DNA of 61,575 nucleotides from Lingula anatina. Taxonomy: Eukaryota > Brachiopoda > Lingulata > Lingulida > Lingulidae. Below are positions 1 through 12,723 of this stretch, piece by piece. The notes below the pieces were generated by a model, which did not search any database, had not been told where the DNA came from, and saw nothing but the letters and a program-made list of their open reading frames with translations. The DNA lies in NCBI RefSeq assembly GCF_001039355.2, contig NW_019775494.1, positions 195,939-257,513 of the forward strand, given 5' to 3'. The number at the start of each line of letters is the position of its first letter. Position 1 is the first letter of the stretch. The position numbers were made by a program, and so were the translations under genes.

Positions 1-176
1 GGGGGAAGATTCTGCATGTGGAGAACCATTCTGTTGGCATTGTAAATTTCTTACACGTGAATCGTGTAGATAGTCAGTACAACATGTACCCTGTAAAATG
101 CTTTAAAATAAATCAGGTATGTAGTCCTGATTATTACTGTTCAAGCTGCGAGCATAAACATGTGAGCAGTCACTGA

Positions 177-2963
177 TCACTTAGTACAGACAACACACGT
201 GAGTTCTCTTCCAGATACATAGTTAGGACAGGGGAGAGTACCGCAGCCACTTTCCACGACATACCACAAGGCCCCATTCTGATCCCCTTCCCCTCCTTCG
301 TTAACTTCGGGGGCCTCGTCCACACATACGTACTCGGACCTGTGGTTACCGTGATGGTCAGACATAATGTACCCATTGTACTCTTTGGTCCAGCCAACTG
401 GACACGCTTTCATGGCGGGAATCATCACTGTGGTCGCGCGTGTGGGGACGTAACACAAAGCACAGACTGCGGTCTCCTGGTTCAGTCTTGCTGTTTCGGG
501 AGTGTTTGTCTTCAGGAAGGGGTCATTGCTGTCCAACTGCATCTCAACGCCGTATATGTAGGAATGTGATTGAAAGCCATCATTGTGATTACCCCATACA
601 GGGTGGTGTGGCAGGCAGAGATAGTTGCTACCACTGCCAGTGTGTTTATACCAGGACCCAGCAGGGATGCCTATAATGAAGAAATCCATGTCTATAAACT
701 AAATATTCCAACTCTTAAAACATATTACCATTGATGAAATCATTGGGACAGATATACTTTAACTGTCACTCCTACTGAAGCTGCTAGAGGGTAATTTTAA
801 ATAAAATCAACGTTTAGCAGCTTCAGTAGGCGTGCCAGACATCTAAGCCGCTTAAGCCCCCTTTACACTGGACGGATTCCTTTTTGCGTCCTTTGTGAGA
901 TAGATGAAACTGGCATCACTGTGGTCGTAATAAGGAGGCACAATCATCAATTGCTTTGGTTGCAGAATGAATGCTTAATGATCGGCCAGTTTTCGGCACG
1001 TAAATTATTATTATTTTTTTACTCTCAAACGGGACCGTACTACAGGACGCAGAAAGGACGCCGTACAGTGTAAAGGGGGCTTTGAGCTGAAAGAAATTTA
1101 TCGAAAAAAAACCTTGGAGATGGATCGATCTTGTTAGACCGATCTAGGTATGGGAACTCAGTCTAACATGCGGATTGCGCTAGGGCTGCCATCACTTCCT
1201 TGTTTCATGTACAAAAAAATCGTTATTATGGCCAAGCTTGTTCATAAACATGCGGTTCGCGATAGGGGGTAGGTTGGGATAGACCACACATATACATACA
1301 ATGTGTGATCATACATGGTGTCATATCTATAGCTTAAGAATTTCAGCGTAAACACAATGTGACAAATTATTAGAATGGGATTCAATGTGTGAAAACCTGT
1401 AAAGGGACACCTACCCTAAAAATGAAAAGATTGCTGCAAATTTACTGCGAACTATACAGTTTACGGAAAACAGTCTCAAGAAGTTTGCAGGAGTATGCAG
1501 CAAAATTTGTTGATGCAAATTTGCTGCAAATTTGCAAGAACTTCATATCCTTTCAAATTGCAACAGACCCCATTTATATAGTAAAGCCCCGTTTTGGAAA
1601 TTTGCAGCAACTGAAGAGCCCTGATATTTTGCAAAGGGTGATTAAGAATGTCAACTAATTGTTAACAAGCAAATTGATACAAATACTTGCCATTGTAGAT
1701 GAGATGTGTTCCTTCTGGACAACTTGTTCTCCCCCATCTGATATAGGTGGTGCCACCTGCAATCCCTGTAAGGCAGACATATAGTTGTATCGTATTTCAA
1801 GCAATCGTCCTTAGTACAATCGGAATACTGATCACGTTTACCTCCCCCCCCCCCAAAAAAAAAAAAAAAAATAAATAAAAATAAAATAAATAAATGAATA
1901 AATAAATAAGGAATTAAATTTATGTTGAATTCAAATAAATGCAGTTTACAGATGTGTCAGCTAGTATAGTGGCGTGATTGTAATTGAGCCTGTGATTTCT
2001 GATTTGATTGGACTGGCATGGTGTCAGATGTGTCATTGTGTCAGATGTGTCATGGGTTGATTGACTCAATGTGTTGTACACAGCTAAATTAGATGGTCCC
2101 TAACCTGGCTGTTGTGATTGAGGCACCTGTTTTGTTACATTGGCTTGGCGTCTTTGTCTTATGTGCTCATGGGAATCAGACGTGTGCTTCATTTTGTCCT
2201 CTTTTTCTTTTCCGTGGAGCTGATCGGCTTCTTTCTGAAAAATAATTATCATTATTTTTTAAAGAAAAACAATATATATTTTGTTCAATACACATAAAGA
2301 TAAATAAAAAAATCGGGCAATTAATTTTGTGTATTAAAAACAATATATATTTTGTTCGTGACTTCTTTCATATGCATATATTAAAATATCATCCAATATA
2401 GCAGTTTATAAGCTAGCCAATTCAAGATGTCAAGAAGGTAGGAGGAGACTTGAAAATTTAAACTCTCACTTTTTAGCTCCCCAACTATCCCAGAAAAGAA
2501 AACAGGACTCCGTAGGCCTAGTGTGTTGTCTCTCTCTTTGGTGGACAGTATGGGTTGGGGCGTACCTAAACATGTTTTCTTTCAGGTCCTCTGCCCCCGT
2601 CCCCTCCCCCTTCTCTACTCATCCTACACATAGTGCCTCACCTCAAGTTTTTTTTTTATTAAAAAGTTACAACGTGCGTTTTAAATCCAAACAAAAATAG
2701 CAAATTCATTCACTTTTTTTGTGTTTTGAAAAGATTGACTTATTGATGCGTTTTTCTGCCCAATTTGATAAATAAACAATTTTTTTTAAAGAATGTGTTT
2801 AATTTCACCGTACTTCTAGTCTATGCTCATGCTCGGGGAGAATTAACCCGTCTTTGGCACTGCTACCTTCCTCCTCTGTATCTTTCTCATCCGGTCTACA
2901 ATCGATATCGCAAACCAAAAGAAAAATGCAAACAAAGAGAACGAAAGTACTTCTCTGCTTCAT
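177..2963 (-). CDS. Secreted short-chain-collagen-C4-like domain protein, complete, 4 exons
   Basis: Exons, read on the minus strand: 2963-2867, 2230-2105, 1765-1691 and 670-177. They join in phase to give 263 residues. Residues 1 to about 22 are a signal peptide (MKQRSTFVLFVCIFLLVC). A charged, low-complexity stretch follows, with a basic RQRRQ motif that could be a proprotein-convertase site. From about residue 75 comes a cysteine-rich domain with YIRWGRTSCPEGT, HTGSGSNYLCLP, YIYGVE, CPVGWTKEYNGY, EYVCVDEAPE and GRELTCVVCTK, the recurring motifs of proteins named 'short-chain collagen C4-like' in sponges, cnidarians, molluscs and amphioxus. No Gly-X-Y collagen repeat is visible here. The second acceptor is taken as AAAG at 2231, because the nearer CAG at 2235 breaks the frame. 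The third intron has a GC donor. It probably acts outside the cell; its biochemical role is unknown. The ATG directly before exon 4 (about 689) is intronic. Confidence 0.85.
763..1160. mobile_element. GATCGATC-type hairpin element, interrupted by another MITE
   Basis: Two arms around CCTACTGAAGCTGC (about 769) and GCAGCTTCAGTAGG form a hairpin. The right arm continues as GACATCTAAGCCGCTTA, stops at the inserted 855-1081 element, and resumes with GGAGATGGATCGATCTTG near 1111. The same arm sequences occur uninterrupted at 52052-52264 and 58726-58920, which fixes the order of events: hairpin first, insertion later. Confidence 0.6.
855..1081. mobile_element. Foldback MITE with 16-bp perfect terminal inverted repeats
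   Basis: The ends are AGCCCCCTTTACACTG (855-870) and its exact reverse complement (1066-1081). The 227-bp interior has no ORF and carries inverted GGACGCAGAAAGG-type motifs. It lies in intron 3 of the C4-like gene and splits the right arm of an older GATCGATC-type hairpin element (about 763-1160). A larger relative lies at about 4570-5103. The target-site duplication is unclear. Confidence 0.7.
1432..1625. repeat. TTTGCTGCAAA-type short repeat patch
   Basis: Several degenerate copies of GCAAATTTGCTGCAAATTTG and close variants lie within about 190 bp of intron 3 of the C4-like gene. An 89-codon ORF over it (1389-1658) has repeat-driven composition and is not considered a gene. Confidence 0.5.
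1843..1911. repeat. Poly-C / poly-A / (AAAT)n low-complexity tract
   Basis: About 12 C, then about 17 A, then AAAT-type repeats, inside intron 2 of the C4-like gene. Confidence 0.9.
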
Positions 2964-4569
2964 GGCAATGGTGGATGCTCTTTTTCAAAGCTGCAGAGGT
3001 TCTGTCAGAAGAGTCTGTGGGTGCGTGGAAATCGGCTTTCGTGAGTTGATGTGTAGGCACATGCAAGCACTATTTATTTGTTTAACCAGGAAGTGACACT
3101 TGATTAAAATCTTGCCATTTAATTCCCAAAAACAACTGTGTATCCTTTTCATAAGTACAGGCCAAGTTGTGAAAGTCAGAAAAATAAATTGAAAAGCATT
3201 TATTGACTACTATTTTTAGTTCTCAAATGAAATTTCCTGCAGTTGCTGCATTGTTTGGGGAATGAATCACACGTGTGACATTTCGTGGATAGTTTTAATG
3301 ATGAATTGAAGTATGGGGTTCTTTTTTTTTAGGTACGTGATTCGTTTGTTGTATGGCAGAAAGAACTGTTCTTTTGGAGCTGAATGCACGCTTTACGGAT
3401 ATATTTTTTTAAAAAGGCAACATCTGCGAGTCAGAGTTCTTTCAAAATTACAGACATTTGCTATGTTGTAGAGCATTGCATTTGCAAGTAAACATCTTAT
3501 TGCAAAAAACTTACCATGGCAGTATGTTGCATATACGTCCATGCAAAACTATACATACGTGCACTACATGTAGCACATATGGACAACAATTTAGAGTTTC
3601 TATTTTTTAGTTTGAGTCATGAAAAATGCTGACAAGGCTGTTAAACAAGGCTTTCAATGGTGGCCTCACAAAAAAGTGCCTTTCACAAAACAAAATATTT
3701 TGAATAACAAAAGGAATGTAAACCTAAGTGTTCTCAAACTTTGAACCAGGAAGACATCCTTCTACAAAATACATATATATATTGCAACATTCTTTGAGTG
3801 CGTGGCTCCCTTAGTTTCAATTTTTATGAAACCCTCCTTTCTGCATTTTAAAAACATTTACATGTAGCTATTGGAATCTTTATAATCCCAAGTCTATCGG
3901 TACATGATTATATGGTTATGATTGTAGATTTTTAAACTTAATCTCTCGTTTTTTTTTTCAAAGAGTAAGACCTAAGAGCCACGGTCTTTGAATATTTTTT
4001 TCGTGTTGCTGTTTTTTGTTATTGATGGAAGTCTGGCGTAGAGAATAACACAGTAAAGATTATCTCACCAACCGCACTTGAAAATCGAGGGTACACCGCC
4101 ACATAACTATGTTCTGTTGCAATCACCACCAGAGATATTCGCCAGTCGCTGTCTTCATTGAGAGAGGGACTGAAAAATCTTGGAAGTTTTAACTCTGGAC
4201 TTTCTGTGGATCATAATTCATTGTACGGTTTGGAATATGGTATACCCCAGTAATTGAGAAGAACATCTTGAAATGTCCAAGAAAATTCATTTAAGGCGTC
4301 CAATATAAATATCAAAAACGCATTGTTTGTCTTAAAGAATCTTCTGCCCACGCTTGACTCAACATCTTTTTGGAGGAGTTTTTGCCCCCACGTTATTCTG
4401 TTCGTTGTTCAAATTTTACCACAGTTTATTTTTCGAACTTCAAACTTCTTTTAATCTTTCTCTTACCGTCTCTTCAGTTTGTCCCGTGACATCTCCGATA
4501 TGGTGCATTTTTCTGCGAGTCCAGAATCACCCCTCTCCTGTGAACTGTGCGTCTATCTCAGTCTAGGGC

Positions 4570-5103
4570 TCCCGTCCTCGTGTAGCAAAGCGTCCTTTCT
4601 GCGTCCTGTAGTACGTCCCAGTTTGAGAGAAAAAAAAAACTTAAAGGGATAATAACTCTTCGTATGATATCTATATTTCACATTAAAAACATTGTGAACA
4701 GCTCATAGAAATAAAATATATTCTGTTGTAAAAACGGCAGTTATAGCTATTATTCTGATATCTTAGCTTGTCTCCAGAGCACGCTACCTCCATTGATGGC
4801 TATACTCTGTTATAATCTCTTAAGAGATTTTAACAAAAAAACAAACTTTTTAGAAAAAAAAACAGGGACTAACTTTGAATGTAAAAATGGATTCATTAAC
4901 CATTGGTAAGTATGGGAAAATTGTTTACTCCGGGAAAATTCATTTTTTGGCCAAAACGAAGAGTTATTATCCCTTTAACGTCCCGACAACTGTCCTATCA
5001 TTGACCATTCATTCTTCAACCAAAGTTTGTGCCTCCTTTCTACGACCACAGTTTTGATCGCACTAAGGACGCAGAAAGGTAAGCGTCCAGTGTAAAGGGG
5101 GTT
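4570..5103. mobile_element. Foldback MITE related to 855-1081, carrying a nested TTAA element
   Basis: The left arm contains CGTCCTTTCTGCGTCCT (about 4590). The right arm contains AAGGACGCAGAAAGG followed by CCAGTGTAAAGGGGG (about 5066-5102), matching the terminal sequence of the 855-1081 element. The middle is occupied by the separate TTAA-flanked element at 4641-4978. The left terminus is less well conserved. Confidence 0.6.
4641..4978. mobile_element. TTAA-flanked MITE with near-perfect terminal inverted repeats
   Basis: A 22-bp inverted repeat (4641-4662 and 4957-4978) includes TTAA at each outer end, then AGGGATAATAACTCTTCG and its complement. TTAA target duplication is typical of piggyBac-type transposases. 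The 338-bp element has no transposase, so it would be non-autonomous. It is nested in the 4570-5103 element. The family assignment is inference from the target site alone. Confidence 0.65.
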
Positions 5104-8024
5104 TAACGTTTGAACAGAAACGTTTATCGTATGACGCACAGCTAGTGTAAGTCAGTAAATTCAGTTCATGTTTAGGTTGTTCCTCGAAAATCCGTTTTTG
5201 TCGAAGCATTCTGTTGGCAAGCATTGTTGAATAAATTACGTTTGTGAGTGTATTATATTGTAAATTACAATAACAGTGCATCAGTAATTGGATTCATTGT
5301 TCGTATAATACAACTAAGTTTATGTCAAATTTTGATTTTATCACATTTGAATTTGTTGTTAAAATAACTGGATTCAGTGTGTAATCTATATAGAAAAGTT
5401 GTTTTTTTTTTCGTCATTCTTTTAACTTCGTTTTCTGTCGTCGATTCAGTTTTTGTTATACATGTAAGTATATATATATGCACCAAACTAAGTTTATATA
5501 TATTTGGCATATATATAACATTTTTCTTTGTCTGGGAAATTTCAATTTTCACCTTTTTGTTGCCATGACAACGGCTTTGATACTCACACCCACCACCAGT
5601 TTAATGGCAAACTAGCAGAAAAATGGGAGCTAATAATCTGAGCTATCAGAAATAGATGGAGAATGACAATCGCTAAGTGTGTGTGTGTGTGTGGGAGGGG
5701 GGTGGAGAGGGAGAAGGGGGGCTACGGTGGCACATACCAGTACACATAAAAAATCATTGACATCAAATGCAAACAACGAAGCTCGATTTTTTATCAAAAA
5801 TAAATGAGAAATAAGTCTAAAAGCTGTCATTTGATAAAATATGATACGAAGTTACAAAATAAGGGGATAATGACACGACATCAACTTCACACATGCATCC
5901 CCACACAACGGAGCAGAAAATTGGCGAAATAGAAAAACGATGCCAAAGGGCGTTCTACCTTTCACATTCCCTGGGGAAGTACATGTACCCTTTCCTCCCC
6001 TCCTCGTTACATTCCCTGGCATATTCTGTATCTCCCTATTACTTTTTCTAACACGAAAATGCAGTCGGCCACGCAGCTATTGTTCAAATGTATCCACTGC
6101 TTCTTTGCCGTGACCAAGCGCGCGTAAAATTCTGGTAATTTGATATAGCAAGACGTTTTCTAAACTTCGCGCGGTTGTTCGTTTTGCACGCAAGGTTTGA
6201 CACTCGGGGTAAGAAAAGGCTAAAGCTTGCAAGTGCAGAAATCTCATTGGTTTGAGTATTGAAAACGCAAAGCACCTGGATGAATATGATAACACGAAAG
6301 ACACTGTTAATCGAGTTCGACCATAATAGTACATGACCTGGGGGCATGGTATATCAGATTTTTTTAAAATGAACTATTGGGTATTCATTTGAAAAGTGGA
6401 AAAAAGAGGAAGCATTAATAAAATGAGTTAGAATATTGGAGTAGTACATGTATGAAACATTTTCAAAACAGCACAATCACATTTCACCTGCCGTTACGAA
6501 TACATAAAAACAACGGGACTTAATCCATCAAAGTGCCACTTGTTTATGGCTTGATGTGTGTTTCTTTGTTATATCTTTCCCGACTAAAAGAAAGCGATGA
6601 AATGTCACCAATGCCCCTAAACACCCGTCCATAATGTCACATCGCATGACAAATATAGTGCCTATTCCCAACTGTTTTTTAGAACTGCTTCTAACAATAT
6701 TGAACTGATTAATTATCATTTTACGCCTCACAACGGTCTCCACATTTCTCTCTCTTTTTGTGCGGAATTGTTTTTTGGTGGGAAGAAAAGGCTTTCGGGG
6801 TGCTTTATTCTTTAGTCTCTAGGTGGAAAACGCACCGAGCGCCACGTCCCATCTGCAAAGGTTCCGATCTTTTTCCCTGGTTTTGAAGTCTTTGTTCCGC
6901 CGTCTTCGCTCCGTTTATTTCTGCCCGATCTGTCGCCACGCTTCACGTGTTCTGCTTCGGATATCTCACGTACAGCCCGGACAATAAAACGGAATAATCT
7001 GTCATGCTTGTTTTCACAGATGAACAGATCGAATGAATGTATTTTAAGGCATTTTGCCATTTGACAACAGCAATTATTCAGTAAATTCAAAACAGTCTCA
7101 AGAGTCTCACAGGATCTAAGTGTTGGGGCTCACGGTAGAATCGGGTCATAAAATTCGATGGGGCGTAAATGCCGCTCGCTGGAGCGTGAATTCCACGAGT
7201 AAGTGCAACTGAATTGCGTGAAACAAGCCAACGTTAACTGCATTCGTGGCGGAAATTTGATAAATTGGAAATATAGCAACTTTTGTTTCAGCTTTTCTTC
7301 TAGAAATTGGAGCATACTTGAGAGACCTGGATTCATCTGAAACAAATTGATAAAATTGATTTTCTCCGTGTTCCTTTTTTATTGTCTTCCCCGATGCACA
7401 TTTCCACGTATTTCTGTTCACTTGCAGTACACGGGTATATCTTAGGAAATCGATGTAAACCGCATGATCACTCAGCGAATAAGGGACACCAGGAGTGCGG
7501 TCATTATAGCGAAGTCCAACGTGCGTTCAGTTGCTAGCCAACACATGGAATGGGATGACCCCGGTGAAAAAAAAGGATACACAATGCCCTACTGCTTTGC
7601 AACGATGACAAACACAAAAGTTAACAATCCACTCAGAGCTCTTGAACTACAAGAAATTGCCGTGCTGTGTGGGTTGTCATGATGCACAAGTGACACGCAC
7701 GGCATCGAGTTCCTCTCTTCTTCCGCAGCGTATGCGGCTCCTGCAGCCATGCCGCCTGAACAAGTGGGTGCATCCGTGATGATCAGATCGTCTGCAGAAG
7801 GACTCCAAAACAGTCGAGAGGATATATAGATTAAACTCCCCATGCAATCTGCGCCACCGCTTCGAGTGTAAAAATTTCATCTTACATTGATATATAACAA
7901 TTGCAAGTTAGTCGTGTTTGGAAAAACCTGGGAGCATGTGTTTCATTGAGAAGATAACAAGTGCTTGTAGGAAGAAATCATTTTAAAATTGCAAACTTTC
8001 CCTGCAATTAGAAAATTAGGTTTT

Positions 8025-8025
8025 A

Positions 8026-8052
<27 letters not shown>
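8025..8052. repeat. (CT)n microsatellite
   Basis: Uninterrupted CT dinucleotides. Confidence 0.95.
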
Positions 8053-8056
<4 letters not shown>

Positions 8057-8816
8057 TAATCGGCAACATCTTTAGCAAGATCAGCCTTATTCAAATATGC
8101 TGTTCTTTCATACTTCATTACCAAGGTAGAAAAAAGAATTCAAATTATTTCTTCTAAAAGTAGCTTGCTGAAATGACACCCTTACCGCGATGATATTTCA
8201 AAAAACTAATTAGCAAATTCATCTAAAGAGTGCTGCTACATATACTGGATATTAAGTGCACATTAGAGTGAACGGATTATTCTGTGTCAACGGTTTGTTG
8301 GAGCACATTGTTAACAAAGCTAAACAATTGATCACCTAAATGAACTAGTAAAATGCGCATTTTGATAAGTCGGCTGTCGGATGATGTTTTGGGATCCGCT
8401 CTTTTTGCAGAATGGTTCGTCCCCAGGGATGGATCATGTAACTGACAATTCCAGGCAGAAGCTCTGGAAAACAGTCGTCTTAATCACCTTGTCATGAATA
8501 TTTCAAAAAGAGATACCCAAGTGATCAGCCATTGTCGTTCAAAACTCGGCATTTTGTTGCATTTTGCACATTGGTTGGACGGCTGATCTATGGTCTCGAG
8601 GCAAGCAAATGAAAAGAGGAAAATGGACATTGTCCTCGGAACCAAATAAATTAAATCTTCGCCATCAGTCTTGGCGGTTTAGAGAGTTGACATATAAATT
8701 AACAAGGGAAATAGGTGAGAAAGCTATTCCTGCCACGCGAACTTGTATCTATTTGTCAACATAGAAGCCATGCCAGATTTGGTATCGGCGGAAATCATGT
8801 AAAAACTAATGGGAAG

Positions 8817-8856
<40 letters not shown>
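8817..8856. repeat. (TTA)n microsatellite
   Basis: About 13 perfect TTA units. Two overlapping ORFs here translate as runs of Ile or Leu and are artefacts of the repeat. Confidence 0.95.
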
Positions 8857-9159
8857 GCTTTTTTCATTCAAATTGCGTTCTCAATTTTATTTACATTGCA
8901 TATTTGTTGCGTCGTGGTAAACACCGCTGAAAAGGACGGTAACTATAAAAAAGAAACCAGGAAATTAGCTACAATTACGGGGAAACGTATTTTATCTTAT
9001 TTTAATCTTTGTTAAATATTTCATCTGAGCAAGTGAAATAATTCAACAAAAACAGATCAATGTGAGTGATAATTCAAGGTTGATTAGCGAAGACTCCTCA
9101 TGCCTTCCCCCCAGTACTGTATAAACAAGCTTTTGGGGCGCACCCATACCCCTTTCCCG

Positions 9160-9216
9160 CACGCACGCAAACACACTCACACACACACACACACACGCAC
9201 GCACACACACACACAA
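9160..9216. repeat. (CA)n microsatellite with CG interruptions
   Basis: CACA runs broken by GCACGC units. Confidence 0.9.
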
Positions 9217-12200
9217 GCAAAACTTACATGATCTAACCGACCGTTATTAAACACGAACAAAATTGAAAACATTTTTGCAAGATTAAAAATGTTTTTGAGC
9301 ATGTACCATGATCAATTTACGACGACGGAAAATCCATAAAAGAGCGACAGAAGCCTCTGGGATGTCTCGATTAATTGGTTCGCTTACCCTTTTACTGCGA
9401 AATTAGGAAAATAGCAATATGGAGATTCACAATGTTTTTGCGACGTGTCTTCCATCTTCTTCGGAAAGCATAGTAGACACATTGGCATTAGAAAGTTACA
9501 GAGGGGGGGGGGGCAGTGAGAAAAAATATGGCATAAAGGTCAGCGATGACCCACTTGAATCCGATCTCCGGTATCAGATATTCCGGTTGCCTTTTGTGGT
9601 AATTGTCTTAGCAGTGTTGGCCGTTTCAATACACCCGGGACTCCAAGGGTAATTTCACAAAAGATCTCAAGCCAGAAGTCAGCCTCAGCTTAAAGATTTT
9701 AATGTTAAAAAACATTTGGTCTGCCGCAATCCAAAGAAAATTCTGTATAATGGCAGTCAACTTAAGGCAAGTAGATACCAGTCTGATTTTGAACCCATTA
9801 ATCCTAGGTGTAATACCATAGCCAATTTCTTTTATTTTGCACAACAGGTCAATCATCTCATCACTTACGTGGACTACTTTTAGATTTTTTTGTGTGGTCT
9901 CTAAACAGACTAAAGTTTGCTTTTATGTTACTACTATACGCGATGGCTCAGTTCAAAGAGAGAGAGATCTTAGAGGTCTCACAAGATGAAGATTTCAAGT
10001 CCTTGCGAACGTTTTTCTGGCTCATGTAGGCCTACATCATATGAACTGTCACTTTCAAGTTTATAAGCACTTACAAGTACTCGTATACCCTTTGACTTTG
10101 CAGGACAGAGCTTCGAGTCTACGGATGTACGCGTTATCAGCAATTAGCACACTGGCAGTTCTTGCTTCTCAGTGGCTTAATAATTTGTCGCTTCTTTCGC
10201 GGTGTATAATCTGTGATTCCGTTGATGGTTAGACTCAATTTCCCGTAGGTTTCGAGAAACTCAGCCAAGTCCACTCGTACTCTGCCGATTTCGCTTTACT
10301 TTCGTTACTTATGTGATGAAATACACATGTACCACTGATCGCAATTTATGTAAAAGAAGACTCAAGGACTTTTGAAGGACTGTGTCACTGTGTGATGGAA
10401 AGTGACGCCAGTTTTTCACGCGCAGAAACTTATAGATGACTCCTAGCACTTTGGTGACAACTGTCGATGTGCCACCTGGGCTGTATGAACGACAGGGGAT
10501 AAATTTGATTTTGGACAAACAGTAAGCATTCTTTCAAAGCAATTTTATTTGTTTCAGGTGTTCAGAATGTATTACGTGTAGCTTTTCCGAACACCAGAAA
10601 TATAAAGACGGTTGAGAAAAAAATGATAGTAAAAACTAAGACAAGCACGAAGATAATAAAAAAAGCCCAACAAAAAGAAACTAAAATGCGGGAGAAAAAA
10701 ACAATCCCATGACAGTAAATGCGTGCCATCGTCTCTAGGTCTCTTTCCCTTTTCACAAATCTTCTATTTCCACAAAAGACTAAAATGTCACTGGAAACCT
10801 GGTTCTCCTCTTTCAGCATGTCTTTGCCGTTTGACAAAGGCATGTTGAGCGTAAAGAGGTGAGTTTCCGATAACCTAACGAAACACGGTGTACATGACCA
10901 CCTTGACTTCCCTTAAACCCTAGCAAATATTGTTGCATTCTCGGTAAACATGCCAGTTCGGTGAAGTTATTGTCACGCCTGAAATAGAGAAGTCTATGCG
11001 GTTAAACTCTAGAGAGAGTTACAGCTGATCTAGCAAGAGCCGCGCTTACAAAGGTGACAAAAGCAAAGTTCTTCACGGGTGAAAAAATCAATGATTTAAA
11101 CGCCTTGAAAGGGATCACATCCGATGTTGCCACTTCTACTTTAACCGCAGCACGCTAGTATTTTTATCCAGACCCACACAGTTTCGTCGCGAACACGTTG
11201 CGCACAACGGGTATTCCTTTCCTTTGGTGACGGGCGCGAGCGACAATTAGAGTACAATACAAAACAAAAATGAACGCTATTACTATACTGTACATGGCAG
11301 CGGAGCAGCCATGACATTTTGATTAGGACAATTAGTGTGAAGTTCTAGGCGGCGTAATTACTATTAATCGATAGGGCAATCAAGGCTATCACCGTCATAT
11401 TCTCCTTATGGTTGGACCTCTTTGGTCGGTCTGCACGCGAATCCAACGTAACCCGGTCGCCAAAACCAGAGAGGCAGCGTGACACGCACACTGGGACGAG
11501 CCGCCTGACAGTTGGTGACGCGCTGATATCAAAATCCTTTCAACCAAGATTGCAATTCTTCATATGTAAACGTTTGTGGATTTGCTAAATAAATCCAAAG
11601 AGAGCAGCATTGTTTACATCGGTGCCATATTTTGCCCATAGCATCACACGTATAGGGGTCAACCCTAGAACAGAGGATCTCGACGGAAAGTTATTTGTGG
11701 CACTATTTTATTCAGTAATTTTTTTTTACTTGCAATTCATTTTCTAAAAACTATTGTATTCGATGTTGCCTTATCATTATACCTGAATACCGAATAATCT
11801 CATGCTGTATCCAGAAAACATGCGTTTTTTAAATAAATAAATAAATAAAATGTCAAAATTTGTGATTAAATTCAGCGGTACGTGCTCAAATCATGGCAAT
11901 CAAAATAAAAGATCATGCCCGTTTTATTTCATTTTTTAATACTTTACGAAGTAATCAGTTGGATATTAATTTCTCTCGAAATGGATCTCGAATGGATGAG
12001 CATTTTAAAAAATCTTAGCGACAAACTGGCGCTACATGTACAACGCCTCTGCTTTTGATCACCCAGGTACTACAGACTAATTGGTTTCGCAGAAATAACC
12101 CTTGAGTCTGCTACTGCACATTTGCTTTTTTTAAGACAATTTCCCCGCCATTGCGTGTGTTGTGTCTACGCTTCGTATCATTCTTACGAATTACGAAACG

Positions 12201-12669
12201 AAAACCACAAAAGGTTATGTATATGACTGGCATCGCTCGATCTTTGTAACCTTAGAATCATCTTTGCTTTTTCCGATATGTCAGAAAGTCAGAACGGTTT
12301 AGATTCGTTTACACCGCCGATAAAATTGCACTGTCGTTGATTTCTTATGGCAAAAGCATCTTTTATAGATAGATGAGTCATTTTTTATCTGTTTATTTCT
12401 TTCCAGCACCTTTAATGTTTATACCCTTCTACGAAAAAAGTATTTGAAAAATAAATACGAAGTGTTTTTAGTAGAAGCTGTTATCTGAGGTAGGAGTTAA
12501 TGTGTTCCCTTCTTACTGCCTTTTTAATTCGTAATTTGTCTTTGCCACAGGGAATTGTGAATAAAAATACTCTGTAGATTTTCCAGATTGTGAGTGAGTA
12601 CCGTCAACTGCTTGCTTCCAATATTGATATCGATATATGCCTTATAAAAACCCTCTTGTCCATGTGGTA

Positions 12670-12674
<5 letters not shown>

Positions 12675-12711
<37 letters not shown>

Positions 12712-12723
12712 AGAGAGAGAGAT
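12675..12723. repeat. (GA)n microsatellite
   Basis: GA dinucleotides with a single TG interruption. Confidence 0.95.

Noticed and set aside
8715-9015. Ile/Leu-run ORFs
   Set aside because: Created by the TTA microsatellite.
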